Source of the DNA: Alphaproteobacteria bacterium
GTDB lineage: Bacteria; Pseudomonadota; Alphaproteobacteria; Rickettsiales; VGDC01
DNA length: 17,410 nt
NCBI GenBank assembly: GCA_016869895.1
Contig: VGDC01000004.1
Coordinates: 1-17,410 of the forward strand
Direction of reading: 5' to 3'
Below the pieces are notes generated by a model that did no database searches, was not told the origin of the DNA, and was given only the letters and a program-made list of their open reading frames with translations. Every line of letters starts with the position of its first letter. Position 1 is the stretch's first letter. The translations under genes and the position numbers were made by a program. Below, piece after piece: positions 7,592 through 15,835 of this stretch.

Positions 7592-8392
7592 ATGAAACGT
7601 TCACTCATTACCCTTCTTGCGACGACGGCGATCATGGCGGGCGCAGCCCTGCCGGCACTCGCAGCGACGGATGCCCAGCACCCCAAGCATGTCGATTGGG
7701 CATTCGACGGCCCGCTCGGTCGTGTCGATCAGCAATCCGCCCAGCGCGGTCTGCAGGTGTATAAAGAAGTCTGCGCCGCATGCCACGGCTTGAAGCGCAT
7801 CGCGTTCCGTAACCTGACGGCCATCGGTTTCTCCGAAGCGGAAGCCAAGGAAATCGCCAAAGGCTACACCGTCACCGATGGCCCCAATGACGACGGCGAG
7901 ATGTTCACCCGTCCGGGTATCCTCTCCGACCGTTTTGTGCCGCCCTTCGCGAACGAAAAAGCCGCTCGCGCCGCGAACGGCGGGGCATATCCACCGGATC
8001 TGAGCCTGATGATCAAAGCGCGTCCGAACGGCGCGAATTACGTCTATTCGCTGCTCACCGGCTATGACGAGCCCGTGCATGAAGGCATCGTGGCTGGCCC
8101 CGGCCAGTACACCAACCCCTATTTCCCCGGTGGCATCCTCGCTATGGCGCCCCCGCTGGCCTCCGGCGTGGTGACCTATCAGGACGGCACGGAAGCGACC
8201 GTGGCGCAGATGTCCCACGACGTGGTGACCTTCCTGCAATGGGCGGCAGAACCGGAGATGGAACAGCGCAAACAGATGGGCATCAAGGTGATGGTCTTCC
8301 TTGCCATCATGACCGTGTTCTTCTACTTCGCGAAGAAGAGCATCTGGTCGCGTCTGCACTTCATCAAGCCGCAGGGGCAAAATAAGCACTGA
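7592..8392 (+). CDS. petC: Cytochrome c1 of the bc1 complex
   Basis: Membrane-anchored c-type cytochrome that accepts electrons from the Rieske centre and delivers them to soluble or anchored cytochrome c. The 266 residues start with a Sec signal peptide whose predicted cut follows ALA at residue 24. The heme-binding motif CAACH is at residues 61-65. M185 in GGILAMAPPL is the expected sixth heme ligand. A C-terminal anchor helix (about 231-248) is followed by a basic tail, as usual for this subunit. It starts 10 bases after the petB stop. It is a separate gene here, not fused to petB as in some alphaproteobacteria. Confidence 0.97.
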   Translation: MKRSLITLLATTAIMAGAALPALAATDAQHPKHVDWAFDGPLGRVDQQSAQRGLQVYKEVCAACHGLKRIAFRNLTAIGFSEAEAKEIAKGYTVTDGPNDDGEMFTRPGILSDRFVPPFANEKAARAANGGAYPPDLSLMIKARPNGANYVYSLLTGYDEPVHEGIVAGPGQYTNPYFPGGILAMAPPLASGVVTYQDGTEATVAQMSHDVVTFLQWAAEPEMEQRKQMGIKVMVFLAIMTVFFYFAKKSIWSRLHFIKPQGQNKH

Positions 8393-8403
8393 TAGGAGTT
8401 ATT

Positions 8404-9207
8404 GTGGAAGCAGGACAACTGCATTCGCAGCAACTGCTGAATAAGGCGCTTGATCATGCATTTTATTCATTGCAAGGCTCGGATTCACTCATCCCGTTCA
8501 TCATTTGCCTGAAACAACATGGTGAAATCACGCTTGAGCGTTATGCTGCCGAGACACTGGAAGAAAGTGTGTTCCAGGCAAAGCTCGCTCTGCGGCATTT
8601 GCCTTCAGATGTGGTGGCCTACGCATTGGCCTACGATGGGTATCTCTCGAACAACGGCATAAAACACAATGCAGTGTTGGTGGAGGTTGCCCATAAGGAT
8701 GCCCCAACTGCTGTTGAATACGGCCAACTCTACACCCCTTCACACCATGGCGAGAAGCCTGTCGAAATTGGCAATGTTCAGACTTTGGGTTTTCCCTCCA
8801 GCGCCTTTACAGCGCCACCGCCCCAAGAAGCTGCCTCGGGTTCTGTAGGCCGCAAATCTGACAAGCGCTTATACTTCGCAATTCTGGCGTCTTTAATAGG
8901 CATCACGCTGTCGATTTTTCTTTCTCCGTCGGAGGAAAGAGCCACTGTTACCCCTTACGCGGAAATATGGGTATCAGAAGATTACACCATAAACAGAACT
9001 GCTCTTAAAAATGGCGAAAATGCAGGGACATTGACATGGGTCATTCAAGCCAATGGTGTGACACAGCTTGAAAGACTTGCAGAGAATGAAACCCAATACC
9101 GCCACCGGATTCGGCCTGGAAATCAATACACTGTATACCTAAAGGCCTTTTTTGATGGCAAATACCACACTGTGAGTAATATAATACATTTTTCACCGAA
9201 GTTTTAG
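8404..9207 (+). CDS. Single-pass membrane protein of unknown function, petC-linked
   Basis: I cannot assign a function to this 267-residue protein. The GTG start at 8404 is chosen for an AGGAG about 5 bases upstream, only 11 bases beyond petC, so it is probably cotranscribed with petABC. Residues 1-115 form a compact mixed domain (SDSLIPFIICLKQHG, ERYAAETLEESVFQAK, ALAYDGYL, HNAVLVEVAH) that resembles a widespread uncharacterised bacterial family I cannot name. Residues 116-152 are a Pro/Ser linker. One helix spans about 156-174, after the basic stretch GRKSDKR, suggesting N-terminus inside. Residues 180-267 are beta-rich, ending RIRPGNQYTVYLKAFFDGK, and look fibronectin/Ig-like. GC falls from about 58% to 43% in sampled rows of the 5' and 3' parts. 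Confidence 0.85.
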   Translation: MEAGQLHSQQLLNKALDHAFYSLQGSDSLIPFIICLKQHGEITLERYAAETLEESVFQAKLALRHLPSDVVAYALAYDGYLSNNGIKHNAVLVEVAHKDAPTAVEYGQLYTPSHHGEKPVEIGNVQTLGFPSSAFTAPPPQEAASGSVGRKSDKRLYFAILASLIGITLSIFLSPSEERATVTPYAEIWVSEDYTINRTALKNGENAGTLTWVIQANGVTQLERLAENETQYRHRIRPGNQYTVYLKAFFDGKYHTVSNIIHFSPKF

Positions 9208-9213
9208 ATCTTC

Positions 9214-10749
9214 TCAGCGCATAAGCTGCGCTATATCTCCACATTTTGCTACCTTAAGCGTCAGCACTAGGAAGGCATAGACCGCCAAACCGATGCCGAT
9301 GAGCAGCGCCAGAGCGGTCGCCTTGATGTGCATCGACTCGCCGAAGAGGTGATGGGTGAAAGAATAGGCGAGCACCAGCACGCTCGCCATCATCGCGCTG
9401 GCGAAGAAGATGCGCGGCGCGCGCTGGCGGAGCTGGGCATCGAAGCGCAGCAGGTCGCGTTTGCGCAGAATTACCACCATAGAGCCGACATTGACCCAAG
9501 ACGCTATGGAAGTCGCCAATGCCATGCCCACATGCGCCAGCGGGCCGATGAGCGCGAGGTTGAGGATGAGGTTCAGCACCACGCAAACCGCGGCGATCTG
9601 GAAGGGGGTTTTCGTGTCATGCGCCGCGAAGAAACTGGGTGCCAGCACCTTCACCAGCACGAAGGCGGGAAGGCCGAAAGAGAAGGCGATGAGGGCAGGA
9701 TAAGTCTTGGCGGTCTGCTCCGCGCCGAACGCGCCATATTCGAAAAGCGTGGCGATGATGGGCTGGGCGATGACCATCAGCGCAGCCGAAGCGGGCAAGG
9801 AAAGTAACAGCACAAGTTCGAGCGCGCGGTTCTGGGTGTGGTTGGCGATGGATTTGTCTTCCGCGCGAAGTTGTTTCGACAACATCGGCAACAGAGCCGT
9901 GCCGATGCCGATGCCGATGACCGCCAGCGGAAGCTCCACGATGCGGTCGGCATAATAGAGATACGACACGCCTTCGGGGATGCTCGACGCGATAATCATA
10001 TCGATCATCAGGTTCACCTGCGCGACACCTGCGCCGAGCGCTGCGGGGCCGATGAGGATGAGCAATCGCTTCACCTTCGGGGTGATGACCGGCCAATTCA
10101 GGCGCGGCATGACTTTCAGTTTCAGGCACACCACCCAAAGCCAGACGAATTGCACCACACCGGAAGCGAAAACGCCCCATGCCAGCGCATGGGCGGGCGT
10201 GGGAAAGGCATGGCGGAAACCGACGATGGCGACGATGAGCGTCAGGTTCATGAGGATAGGCGTGGCGGCGACCGCCGCGAAACGCTCGAAACTGTTGAGG
10301 ATGCCGCCCATCAACGACACCAGCGAGATGAAGATGATATAGGGCAGGGTGATACGCGTCAGCGTCACCGTCAGTTCAAATTTTTCGGGATCGCCGCTGA
10401 AACCGGGGGCGAGGACGGTCATCAACTGTGGCGCGAAAATCTCCATTAGCACCGTCACGCCGATAAGCGTCAACAGCAGGACGGACATCGCCTCGCTGGC
10501 CATTTTCTGCGCGGATTCCTTGCCGTCTTCGGTGAGCGTGGCGGCGTAGAGCGGCACGAAAGCGGCGTTGAACGCGCCCTCGGCGAACAAACGGCGCATG
10601 AAATTCGGGAGCTTGAAGGCGACGAAGAAGGCATCCGTCAACATACTTGCGCCGAGGAAACGGGCGATGAAGATGTCGCGCACGAAGCCGAACACGCGGG
10701 AAATCAGCGTGAAAAACCCGATGGTCGATGCGGAACGGACGAGTGACAT
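9214..10749 (-). CDS. murJ: Lipid II flippase MurJ (MviN)
   Basis: Polytopic inner-membrane protein (MOP superfamily, about 14 helices) that by family flips lipid II across the membrane for peptidoglycan synthesis. The 511 residues match the usual 500-530. The N-terminal signature is complete: SASTIGFFTLISRVFGFVRD, then AFFVAFKLPNFMRRLFAEGAFNAAFVP. The frame stays open upstream to 10818, but those 23 residues (Trp/Arg-rich) are not MurJ-like, whereas the ATG at 10749 gives the family start MSLVRSAST. A modest AGGGG precedes it. It is divergent from ribF and convergent with the petC-linked gene, 6 bases between the stops. Confidence 0.95.
   Translation of the reverse strand: MSLVRSASTIGFFTLISRVFGFVRDIFIARFLGASMLTDAFFVAFKLPNFMRRLFAEGAFNAAFVPLYAATLTEDGKESAQKMASEAMSVLLLTLIGVTVLMEIFAPQLMTVLAPGFSGDPEKFELTVTLTRITLPYIIFISLVSLMGGILNSFERFAAVAATPILMNLTLIVAIVGFRHAFPTPAHALAWGVFASGVVQFVWLWVVCLKLKVMPRLNWPVITPKVKRLLILIGPAALGAGVAQVNLMIDMIIASSIPEGVSYLYYADRIVELPLAVIGIGIGTALLPMLSKQLRAEDKSIANHTQNRALELVLLLSLPASAALMVIAQPIIATLFEYGAFGAEQTAKTYPALIAFSFGLPAFVLVKVLAPSFFAAHDTKTPFQIAAVCVVLNLILNLALIGPLAHVGMALATSIASWVNVGSMVVILRKRDLLRFDAQLRQRAPRIFFASAMMASVLVLAYSFTHHLFGESMHIKATALALLIGIGLAVYAFLVLTLKVAKCGDIAQLMR
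9216..9232. other. Short inverted repeat at the convergent gene ends
   Basis: AGCGCA and TGCGCT form a perfect 6-bp stem with a 5-base loop, inside the last codons of murJ and just past the stop of the petC-linked gene. Neither strand shows a following T-run, so an intrinsic terminator is doubtful. It may still act as a weak bidirectional 3' end or be chance within coding sequence. Confidence 0.25.
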
Positions 10750-10776
10750 GCGGTGAACCCCTAAACAAGCGGTATG

Positions 10777-10782
10777 TATACT
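10777..10782 (+). promoter_or_regulatory. ribF: Candidate -10 box (TATACT) upstream of ribF
   Basis: In the divergent murJ/ribF gap, TATACT matches five of six consensus bases. A partial -35, GTGAAC, lies 18 bases upstream at 10753-10758, next to the murJ start. It could start the ribF-lspA transcript. The match is weak enough to arise by chance. Confidence 0.3.
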
Positions 10783-10868
10783 CCCGTTTCTTCGCAGCCT
10801 CCAATGGTTTTTCATCACCCATCAGGTGACAAAGCGCGGCGGTGCTGCTATGGTGCGGCCATCTTTCC

Positions 10869-10874
10869 AAGGGA
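10869..10874 (+). promoter_or_regulatory. ribF: Shine-Dalgarno-like AAGGGA supporting the ribF start at 10886
   Basis: AAGGGA lies 11 bases before the GTG at 10886, somewhat long but the only purine-rich site here. The earlier candidate starts, GTG at 10826 and ATG at 10850, have no such site. Confidence 0.35.
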
Positions 10875-10885
10875 ACAGCAAAACC

Positions 10886-11809
10886 GTGCGTATCGTGCAT
10901 AGCATACCATTCTGGCCGGAAGCCGCCCAAGGCAGCGTCATCGCGCTGGGCAACTTCGACGGCGTGCATGCGGGGCATCAGGCGGTGCTTTCCCGCGCCC
11001 GCGCGCTGGCGAATGCGAAGGGCGTTCCGCTGGCGGTGATGGCGTTCGAGCCGCATCCGCGCCGTTTCTTCAATCCTGCGTTGCCGGTGCTGCGCATCGT
11101 GCCCTTCGCGGAAAAAGCGCGTCTGTTGCGGGAAATCGGCGTGGATTATTTCTATGTCGCCCATTTCAACGCCGCTTTCGCCGCGCTTAGCGCAGATGCT
11201 TTCATTCAGGATATCTTGCTCGACGGGCTGAAGGTCAGCCATGTGGTGACGGGGCATAACTTCGCTTTCGGCCATAAACGGCAGGGAGACAGCGCCTTCC
11301 TCGCGCAGAAATCGGCAGAACTCGGCTTCGGCTATACGCAGGTGGATGCCGCGATGAATGGCGATGCGGTCTATTCCTCTTCCGCCGTGCGCCATGCGCT
11401 TTCGGAAGGTGACGTGGGCGCCGCCAGCGCGATTCTCGGTCGTCCTTATGCCATTCGCGGTTTGGTCATCAAAGGCGATCAACGCGGCCGCACGCTGGGT
11501 TTCCCCACCGCCAATATCCGCCCTTCGCCGCTGTTCCTGCCCAAAGCAGGGGTGTATGCCGTGCGCGTGGAGTTGGACGGAGAACAGATGGCGGGCGTGG
11601 CGAACCTCGGCACGCGCCCGACGGTGGACGGCACGCGCCGCTTGCTGGAGGTGCATCTGTTCGACCGGAACATCGACCTTTACGGGCGCAAACTCTCCGT
11701 GCAGTTGACGGATTTCATCCGTGCCGAAAAGAAATTCGACGGGCTGGACGCGCTGAAAGCGCAAATCGCGGAAGACTCCGCCACCGCCCGTCGCTTGCTG
11801 GAATCATAA
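10886..11809 (+). CDS. ribF: Bifunctional riboflavin kinase / FAD synthetase
   Basis: Cytosolic enzyme converting riboflavin to FMN and FMN to FAD. The N-terminal nucleotidyltransferase domain has GNFDGVHAGH at residues 22-31, then FEPHPRRFF and the YSSSAVR motif. The C-terminal flavokinase domain begins near IRGLVIKGDQRGR with GRTLGFPTAN and ends with NIDLYGRKL and the KKFDGLDAL-AQI segment. From GTG 10886 the protein has 307 residues and begins MRIVHSIPF, close to the family form. Starts at 10826 (GTG) or 10850 (ATG) would add 20 or 12 residues lacking family similarity. It begins the rightward run to lspA, 12 bases away. Confidence 0.93.
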   Translation: MRIVHSIPFWPEAAQGSVIALGNFDGVHAGHQAVLSRARALANAKGVPLAVMAFEPHPRRFFNPALPVLRIVPFAEKARLLREIGVDYFYVAHFNAAFAALSADAFIQDILLDGLKVSHVVTGHNFAFGHKRQGDSAFLAQKSAELGFGYTQVDAAMNGDAVYSSSAVRHALSEGDVGAASAILGRPYAIRGLVIKGDQRGRTLGFPTANIRPSPLFLPKAGVYAVRVELDGEQMAGVANLGTRPTVDGTRRLLEVHLFDRNIDLYGRKLSVQLTDFIRAEKKFDGLDALKAQIAEDSATARRLLES

Positions 11810-11821
11810 GGAAAACAGGCT

Positions 11822-12319
11822 ATGAACATTCCTCCTCCCACCCGTCATTTCTATCTTGGCCTTGTGCTGGCGTTGGTCATCTTCATCGCCGATCAGGCCA
11901 GCAAATTCGCATTGGTCGATTTGCTCGTCGAAAAGGGTAACGCGGGTATCGACGTCTTGCCGTTCTTCAAGCTGGTGATGGTGTGGAACCAAGGCATCAG
12001 CTTCGGCATGTTCTCCGATAGCGGCGAAATGCGCAAATACCTGCTTATCGGCATGGCTTTGGCCATCACCGCTTTGATGGTCGGCTGGATGTGGCGCGCG
12101 CAGACCCGCTTGCTCACCACTGCGCTGGCTTTCGTCATCGGCGGGGCGATCGGCAATGTCATCGACCGTTTCCGCTGGGGCGCGGTGGCCGATTTCTTCT
12201 ATTTCCACCACGGGGAATGGTTCTGGCCAGCCTTCAACATCGCCGATAGCGCGATATTTATTGGGGTTGTACTTTTGTGCTGGGAGAGTATTGTGAACCC
12301 CGACAAAAAATCCACCTGA
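11822..12319 (+). CDS. lspA: Lipoprotein signal peptidase (signal peptidase II)
   Basis: Inner-membrane aspartyl protease that removes signal peptides from diacylglyceryl-modified prolipoproteins. The 165 residues have four hydrophobic helices. Conserved motifs are ADQASK (D24), VWNQGISFG (N56), GGAIGNVIDR with D115, and PAFNIADS with D142; D115 and D142 are the expected catalytic pair. AAGGAAAA precedes the ATG. The gene directly downstream encodes a lipoprotein and so a probable substrate. ileS, which lies between ribF and lspA in many proteobacteria, is absent here. Confidence 0.96.
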   Translation: MNIPPPTRHFYLGLVLALVIFIADQASKFALVDLLVEKGNAGIDVLPFFKLVMVWNQGISFGMFSDSGEMRKYLLIGMALAITALMVGWMWRAQTRLLTTALAFVIGGAIGNVIDRFRWGAVADFFYFHHGEWFWPAFNIADSAIFIGVVLLCWESIVNPDKKST

Positions 12320-12343
12320 ATCCGAGCCGGAGAAAAGCATTCC

Positions 12344-12964
12344 ATGCTGAGACCCATCACCACATTCGCGCTTCTGGCACCGCTTTGCATCGGCCTTGCC
12401 GCCTGCACGGGCAATGATGTCCGCCAAAGCCTTGGCATGAAGCGCAACCAGCCCGATGAATTCCAGGTCGTCTCGCGCCCTGCGCTTTCCGTGCCGCCGG
12501 TGTATTACCTGCGCCCGCCATCCGAAGAGCCTGTGTCCTCCGGCGTGACCGCTGCCGAACAGGCGCAGTCGCTGGTCTTCACCGGTGAGAGCGTGCCTTA
12601 CGTCGCGCCCGGTGCGTCCGACCCGAATTATCAGGCAGAGACCGCTACGCCTATCGTTTCCGAAAGCACGCTGCGCACGGCAGGCGATGAATCCTTCCTG
12701 CGCAACGCCAAAGCGGCGAACGCGAATGATGACATCCGCAAAGTGCTGAACGAGGAGAACAAACCCTTCATCGAAGCCGAGAAGCAGGAAAAAGACTTTA
12801 TCGACAAACTCCGCCCTGATGCGCAAGGCGAGCCGGTGGTGGACGCTGCCAAGGAGCGTGAGCGCATCCAGACCAATAAGGCCGAGGGCAAGCCGGTGAA
12901 TGAGGGCGAAGTGGCCGTGCAGGAACCGAAGCAGGAAAGCACGCTGGAGCGTCTGTTCAAATAA
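12344..12964 (+). CDS. DUF3035-type lipoprotein
   Basis: Predicted lipoprotein of 206 residues: hydrophobic signal ending in the lipobox GLAAC with C21 as the lipidated residue, +2 being Thr. The +2 residue is not Asp, so outer-membrane sorting is likely if the E. coli rule applies. The following GNDVRQSLGMKRNQPDEFQVVSRPALSVPPVYYLRPP is the conserved core I associate with DUF3035 proteins of alphaproteobacteria (split here only by memory of the family). The C-terminal half is Glu/Lys/Asn-rich, likely helical, with DDIRKVLNEEN. CGGAG lies upstream of the ATG. Function is unknown; the position between lspA and an M16 pair is, as I recall, conserved. Confidence 0.88.
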   Translation: MLRPITTFALLAPLCIGLAACTGNDVRQSLGMKRNQPDEFQVVSRPALSVPPVYYLRPPSEEPVSSGVTAAEQAQSLVFTGESVPYVAPGASDPNYQAETATPIVSESTLRTAGDESFLRNAKAANANDDIRKVLNEENKPFIEAEKQEKDFIDKLRPDAQGEPVVDAAKERERIQTNKAEGKPVNEGEVAVQEPKQESTLERLFK

Positions 12965-12983
12965 TATCCGTGAAGGGAATACC

Positions 12984-14345
12984 ATGCGTAAATTTCTCGC
13001 CTGTCTGCTTGTCGGTCTCACCTGCGCGCAGGCGGCATTCGCTGATGATGCGGTGAAGGTCGAGAAATTCACGCTGGATAACGGCATGGAAGTGGTGGTC
13101 ATTCCCAACCATCGCGTGCCCGCCATCAGCCATATGATCTGGTTCCGCATCGGTTCCGCCGATGAGCAGAAAGGCGTTTCCGGCCTTGCGCATTACCTTG
13201 AGCACATGATGTTCAAGGGCACGAAGACGCTGAAGGTCGGCGAATACTCGCAGACCATCTCCAAAGCGGGCGGCGACCACAACGCCTTCACCAGCTTCGA
13301 TTTCACGGGATATTACGTCAATATCGCGCGGGAGAACCTGCCGCTGGTGATGAAGCTGGAGGCCGACCGTATGGTCAACCTGCAGGTGGATGAGGCGGAA
13401 TTCATCAAGGAGCGCGAGGTCATCATCGAAGAGCGCAGCATGCGCATCGACAACCAGCCTTCTGCGGTCTTGTCGGAACAAATGCGCGCCGCATTGTTCC
13501 TCAACCACCCCTATCACACTTCCATCATCGGCTGGCGACATGAGATGTCCACCCTGTCGCGCGAGCAGGTGTTCGACATGTATCGCCGATTCTATCACCC
13601 CAATAACGCCGTGCTCATCGTGGCGGGGGACATCACCGCCAAGGAGCTGAAACCCATGGTGGAGACGACTTACGGCGTGCTTCCCGCCGGAGAGAAACTG
13701 GCGCGGAACTGGACGCAGGAACCGAAGCCCAATTCCGAGCGGCGCATCATCCACCGTGACGAGAAAGTGCTGCAACCCAGCTTCGAGCGGGATTACCTCG
13801 CGCCTAGCTTCGTGAACGGCGAGAAGGAACACGCCTTCGCCCTCTCCCTGCTGGCGCAAGTGCTGGGCGGCACGGACACCAGCCGTTTGTATCAGGAGTT
13901 GGTTGTGAAGCGTAAACTGGCCGTGGGCGCATCAGCGGATTACAGTGGCGTTGACCTCGGCCCTTCGGTGTTCACCGTTTCCGCCGTTCCGGCAGAAGGC
14001 GTGAGCTTGCAGGCGCTTGAGAACGGCATCGACGATGTGCTGCGCAGTGTCATCGCCAAGCCCGTGACCGCAGCGGAGCTTGACCGCGCCAAGACGCAGG
14101 CGCGCGCCGGCATCATCTACGCGCGTGATGGTCTGCAGTCGTTGGCCTATATCTTCGGGCAGCTTTACATGGTCGGTTTGGATGAGACATTTTTCAACAC
14201 ATGGCCGGATAACATCGATGCGGTGACGCCGGAACAGGTGCAGCAAGCCGCTGCCTTCGTGCTGAAACCGGAGCGTTCGGTGACCGGATGGTTGCAGGCG
14301 CAAGAACAAGCAAATGCGGCAGTCGCGAAGGAGAAAGCCCCATGA
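12984..14345 (+). CDS. M16 family zinc peptidase, catalytically competent
   Basis: Periplasmic M16 (pitrilysin/processing-peptidase-like) metallopeptidase of 453 residues. A Sec signal peptide ends AQAAFA at residue 20. The inverted zinc motif HYLEH is at residues 70-74, with H70 and H74 as ligands and E73 as catalytic base. The third ligand is expected among the Glu residues near 149-150 in EREVIIEERSMR. The later SRLYQELVVKRKLA is the family's C-terminal-domain motif. The open frame extends upstream to 12900, but the ATG at 12984, preceded by AAGGGAA, gives the signal peptide. Its stop overlaps the next ATG (ATGA), implying balanced synthesis with the inactive partner. The substrate is unknown. 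Confidence 0.94.
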   Translation: MRKFLACLLVGLTCAQAAFADDAVKVEKFTLDNGMEVVVIPNHRVPAISHMIWFRIGSADEQKGVSGLAHYLEHMMFKGTKTLKVGEYSQTISKAGGDHNAFTSFDFTGYYVNIARENLPLVMKLEADRMVNLQVDEAEFIKEREVIIEERSMRIDNQPSAVLSEQMRAALFLNHPYHTSIIGWRHEMSTLSREQVFDMYRRFYHPNNAVLIVAGDITAKELKPMVETTYGVLPAGEKLARNWTQEPKPNSERRIIHRDEKVLQPSFERDYLAPSFVNGEKEHAFALSLLAQVLGGTDTSRLYQELVVKRKLAVGASADYSGVDLGPSVFTVSAVPAEGVSLQALENGIDDVLRSVIAKPVTAAELDRAKTQARAGIIYARDGLQSLAYIFGQLYMVGLDETFFNTWPDNIDAVTPEQVQQAAAFVLKPERSVTGWLQAQEQANAAVAKEKAP

Positions 14346-15820
14346 GAAACCTCCTCCTTTCCCTCGCCTGTCTGATTCCCTTTGCGGCACACGCCCAGCA
14401 GATCGACGTGCAGACCGTGCCTTACGGTGAAAAGGGCAAAGAAGCATGGCTCATCCAGAGCGATAACGCGCCCATCATCACCGCCAAACTCGCCTTTGAG
14501 GGTGCAGGCAGCACCAGCGACACGACAGCCCTGCATGGTCGTGCCACCATGGCCGCCGCGCTATTGAATGAAGGCGCAGGCACGCTGACATCGCTGGCGT
14601 TCAAGGAAGCATTGGAATCCCATGCCATCCGCCTCAGCTTCGGGGTGGATGACGACCATCTCACCGTCGAATTGGAAACGCTGAAAGAAAACGCTGATAA
14701 AGCCTTCGAGCTGATGGCGCTGGCGCTCATCAAGCCGACCTTCGCTCCGGCGGATGTGGCGCGCGTGAAAGCCCAGATGCTCACGGCACTGCGCCAGATG
14801 CAGGAGCAACCGCGCTATATCGCTTCGCGCACACTGGCCAAAGCGGTCTATGGTAACCATCCTTATGCATGGCCGACTGAAGGCACGGCGGAGGGCATCA
14901 ATGCCATCACGCAGGTGCAGTTGAAGGACTACCAGAAACACTATGTGACCGCAGCCAATCTGCGCATTTCCGTGGTGGGCGATATTTCCGCGCCGGAGCT
15001 GAAAATGCTGCTGGATACGCATCTCGCGGCTCTGCCGGCCGAGTTCGCGCCCAAAGCGAAAACGCCGGATTTCCAGTGGAAAGCCAAGGCCGATGACATC
15101 GTGGTTTCGCGCCCCATCCCCCAGACGGTGACGCTCTTCGCCAGCGAAGGCATCGCGCGCAGTGATGAGGATTTCTACATCGCCTATGTGCTGAACCACC
15201 TGCTCGGCGGCGGCACGTTGACGTCCAAGCTCGGCAATGAGATCCGCGAGAAGCGCGGATTGGCCTATTATGCTTACACGGGCTTGCAGGTGATGGACCA
15301 TGGCGCGCTCTTCGCCGGAGGTTTCGGCACGCGCAACGAACAATCCGCCGCCGCCAACGATGTGATGCGCGAAACGCTGACTGGGGTCGCTGCGGGCGAG
15401 ATTTCGCAGGAAGAGGTGGACGAAGCGAAAGGTTACATCATCGGCGCATGGCCGCTGTCGCTCGCCAGCAACGATGGATTGGCGGGAATGCTGCAGGTGA
15501 TGCAGCGTTTCAACCTCGGCAAGGATTACCTGAAAGAGCGCAATACCCTCATCGGCGCGGTGACGCGGGAAGATGTGCTGCGCGTGGCGAAGCGTCTGGT
15601 GCAGCCGGATAAGCTGGTGATTGTCAGCGTCGGTGCACCTGTGCGTGACGCGAAGAAAACGGATGAGAAACCCGTCGTCGCGCCGCTCGAAGAAAAACCC
15701 GCCGAATTACCGACCGTGACCGATGCGGAGGCAGAAACGCCCGCACCAGCCACCGAAGTGACCGAACCGGAAGCTGCCGCAGAACCTGCGGAAGTTCCAA
15801 CCGATACCATAACCGAATAA
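14342..15820 (+). CDS. M16 family peptidase homologue without zinc motif
   Basis: Second M16 homologue, 492 residues, secreted: the signal peptide ends about AAHA (residue 18). The fold is recognisable from LLGGGTLTSKLGNEIREKRG and GLAYYAYTGL, the glycine-rich/RY region typical of the non-catalytic subunit. At the zinc-site position it reads HGRATMAAALLNEG, so HXXEH is missing and it should be inactive. Active/inactive M16 pairs form heterodimers in mitochondrial processing peptidase and in bacterial pairs, and I infer the same here. The last 60 or so residues form a Pro/Glu/Ala-rich acidic tail. The open frame extends upstream to 14288, but the ATG at 14342 gives the signal peptide. Confidence 0.92.
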   Translation: MRNLLLSLACLIPFAAHAQQIDVQTVPYGEKGKEAWLIQSDNAPIITAKLAFEGAGSTSDTTALHGRATMAAALLNEGAGTLTSLAFKEALESHAIRLSFGVDDDHLTVELETLKENADKAFELMALALIKPTFAPADVARVKAQMLTALRQMQEQPRYIASRTLAKAVYGNHPYAWPTEGTAEGINAITQVQLKDYQKHYVTAANLRISVVGDISAPELKMLLDTHLAALPAEFAPKAKTPDFQWKAKADDIVVSRPIPQTVTLFASEGIARSDEDFYIAYVLNHLLGGGTLTSKLGNEIREKRGLAYYAYTGLQVMDHGALFAGGFGTRNEQSAAANDVMRETLTGVAAGEISQEEVDEAKGYIIGAWPLSLASNDGLAGMLQVMQRFNLGKDYLKERNTLIGAVTREDVLRVAKRLVQPDKLVIVSVGAPVRDAKKTDEKPVVAPLEEKPAELPTVTDAEAETPAPATEVTEPEAAAEPAEVPTDTITE

Positions 15821-15835
15821 CTGTAGGAACGCCCC

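Noticed and set aside
6163..7686. 507-codon open frame antisense to petB
   Set aside because: It is an Asp/Glu/His/Arg-rich low-complexity translation with no family resemblance, and petB on the other strand has complete heme-ligand and PEWY motifs. Long antisense frames are common with GC-rich codon bias.
9901..9918. Three tandem GCCGAT units
   Set aside because: They encode a Gly-Ile repeat in a MurJ membrane helix on the minus strand and look like coding bias, not a functional repeat.
10815..10829. Inverted repeat TCACC-CATCA-GGTGA in the murJ/ribF gap
   Set aside because: Only a 5-bp stem with no T-run or known operator form; chance is likely.
11804..13150. 448-codon open frame antisense to lspA and the DUF3035 gene
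   Set aside because: It crosses two gene boundaries on the other strand, and the sense genes carry family motifs and ribosome sites.
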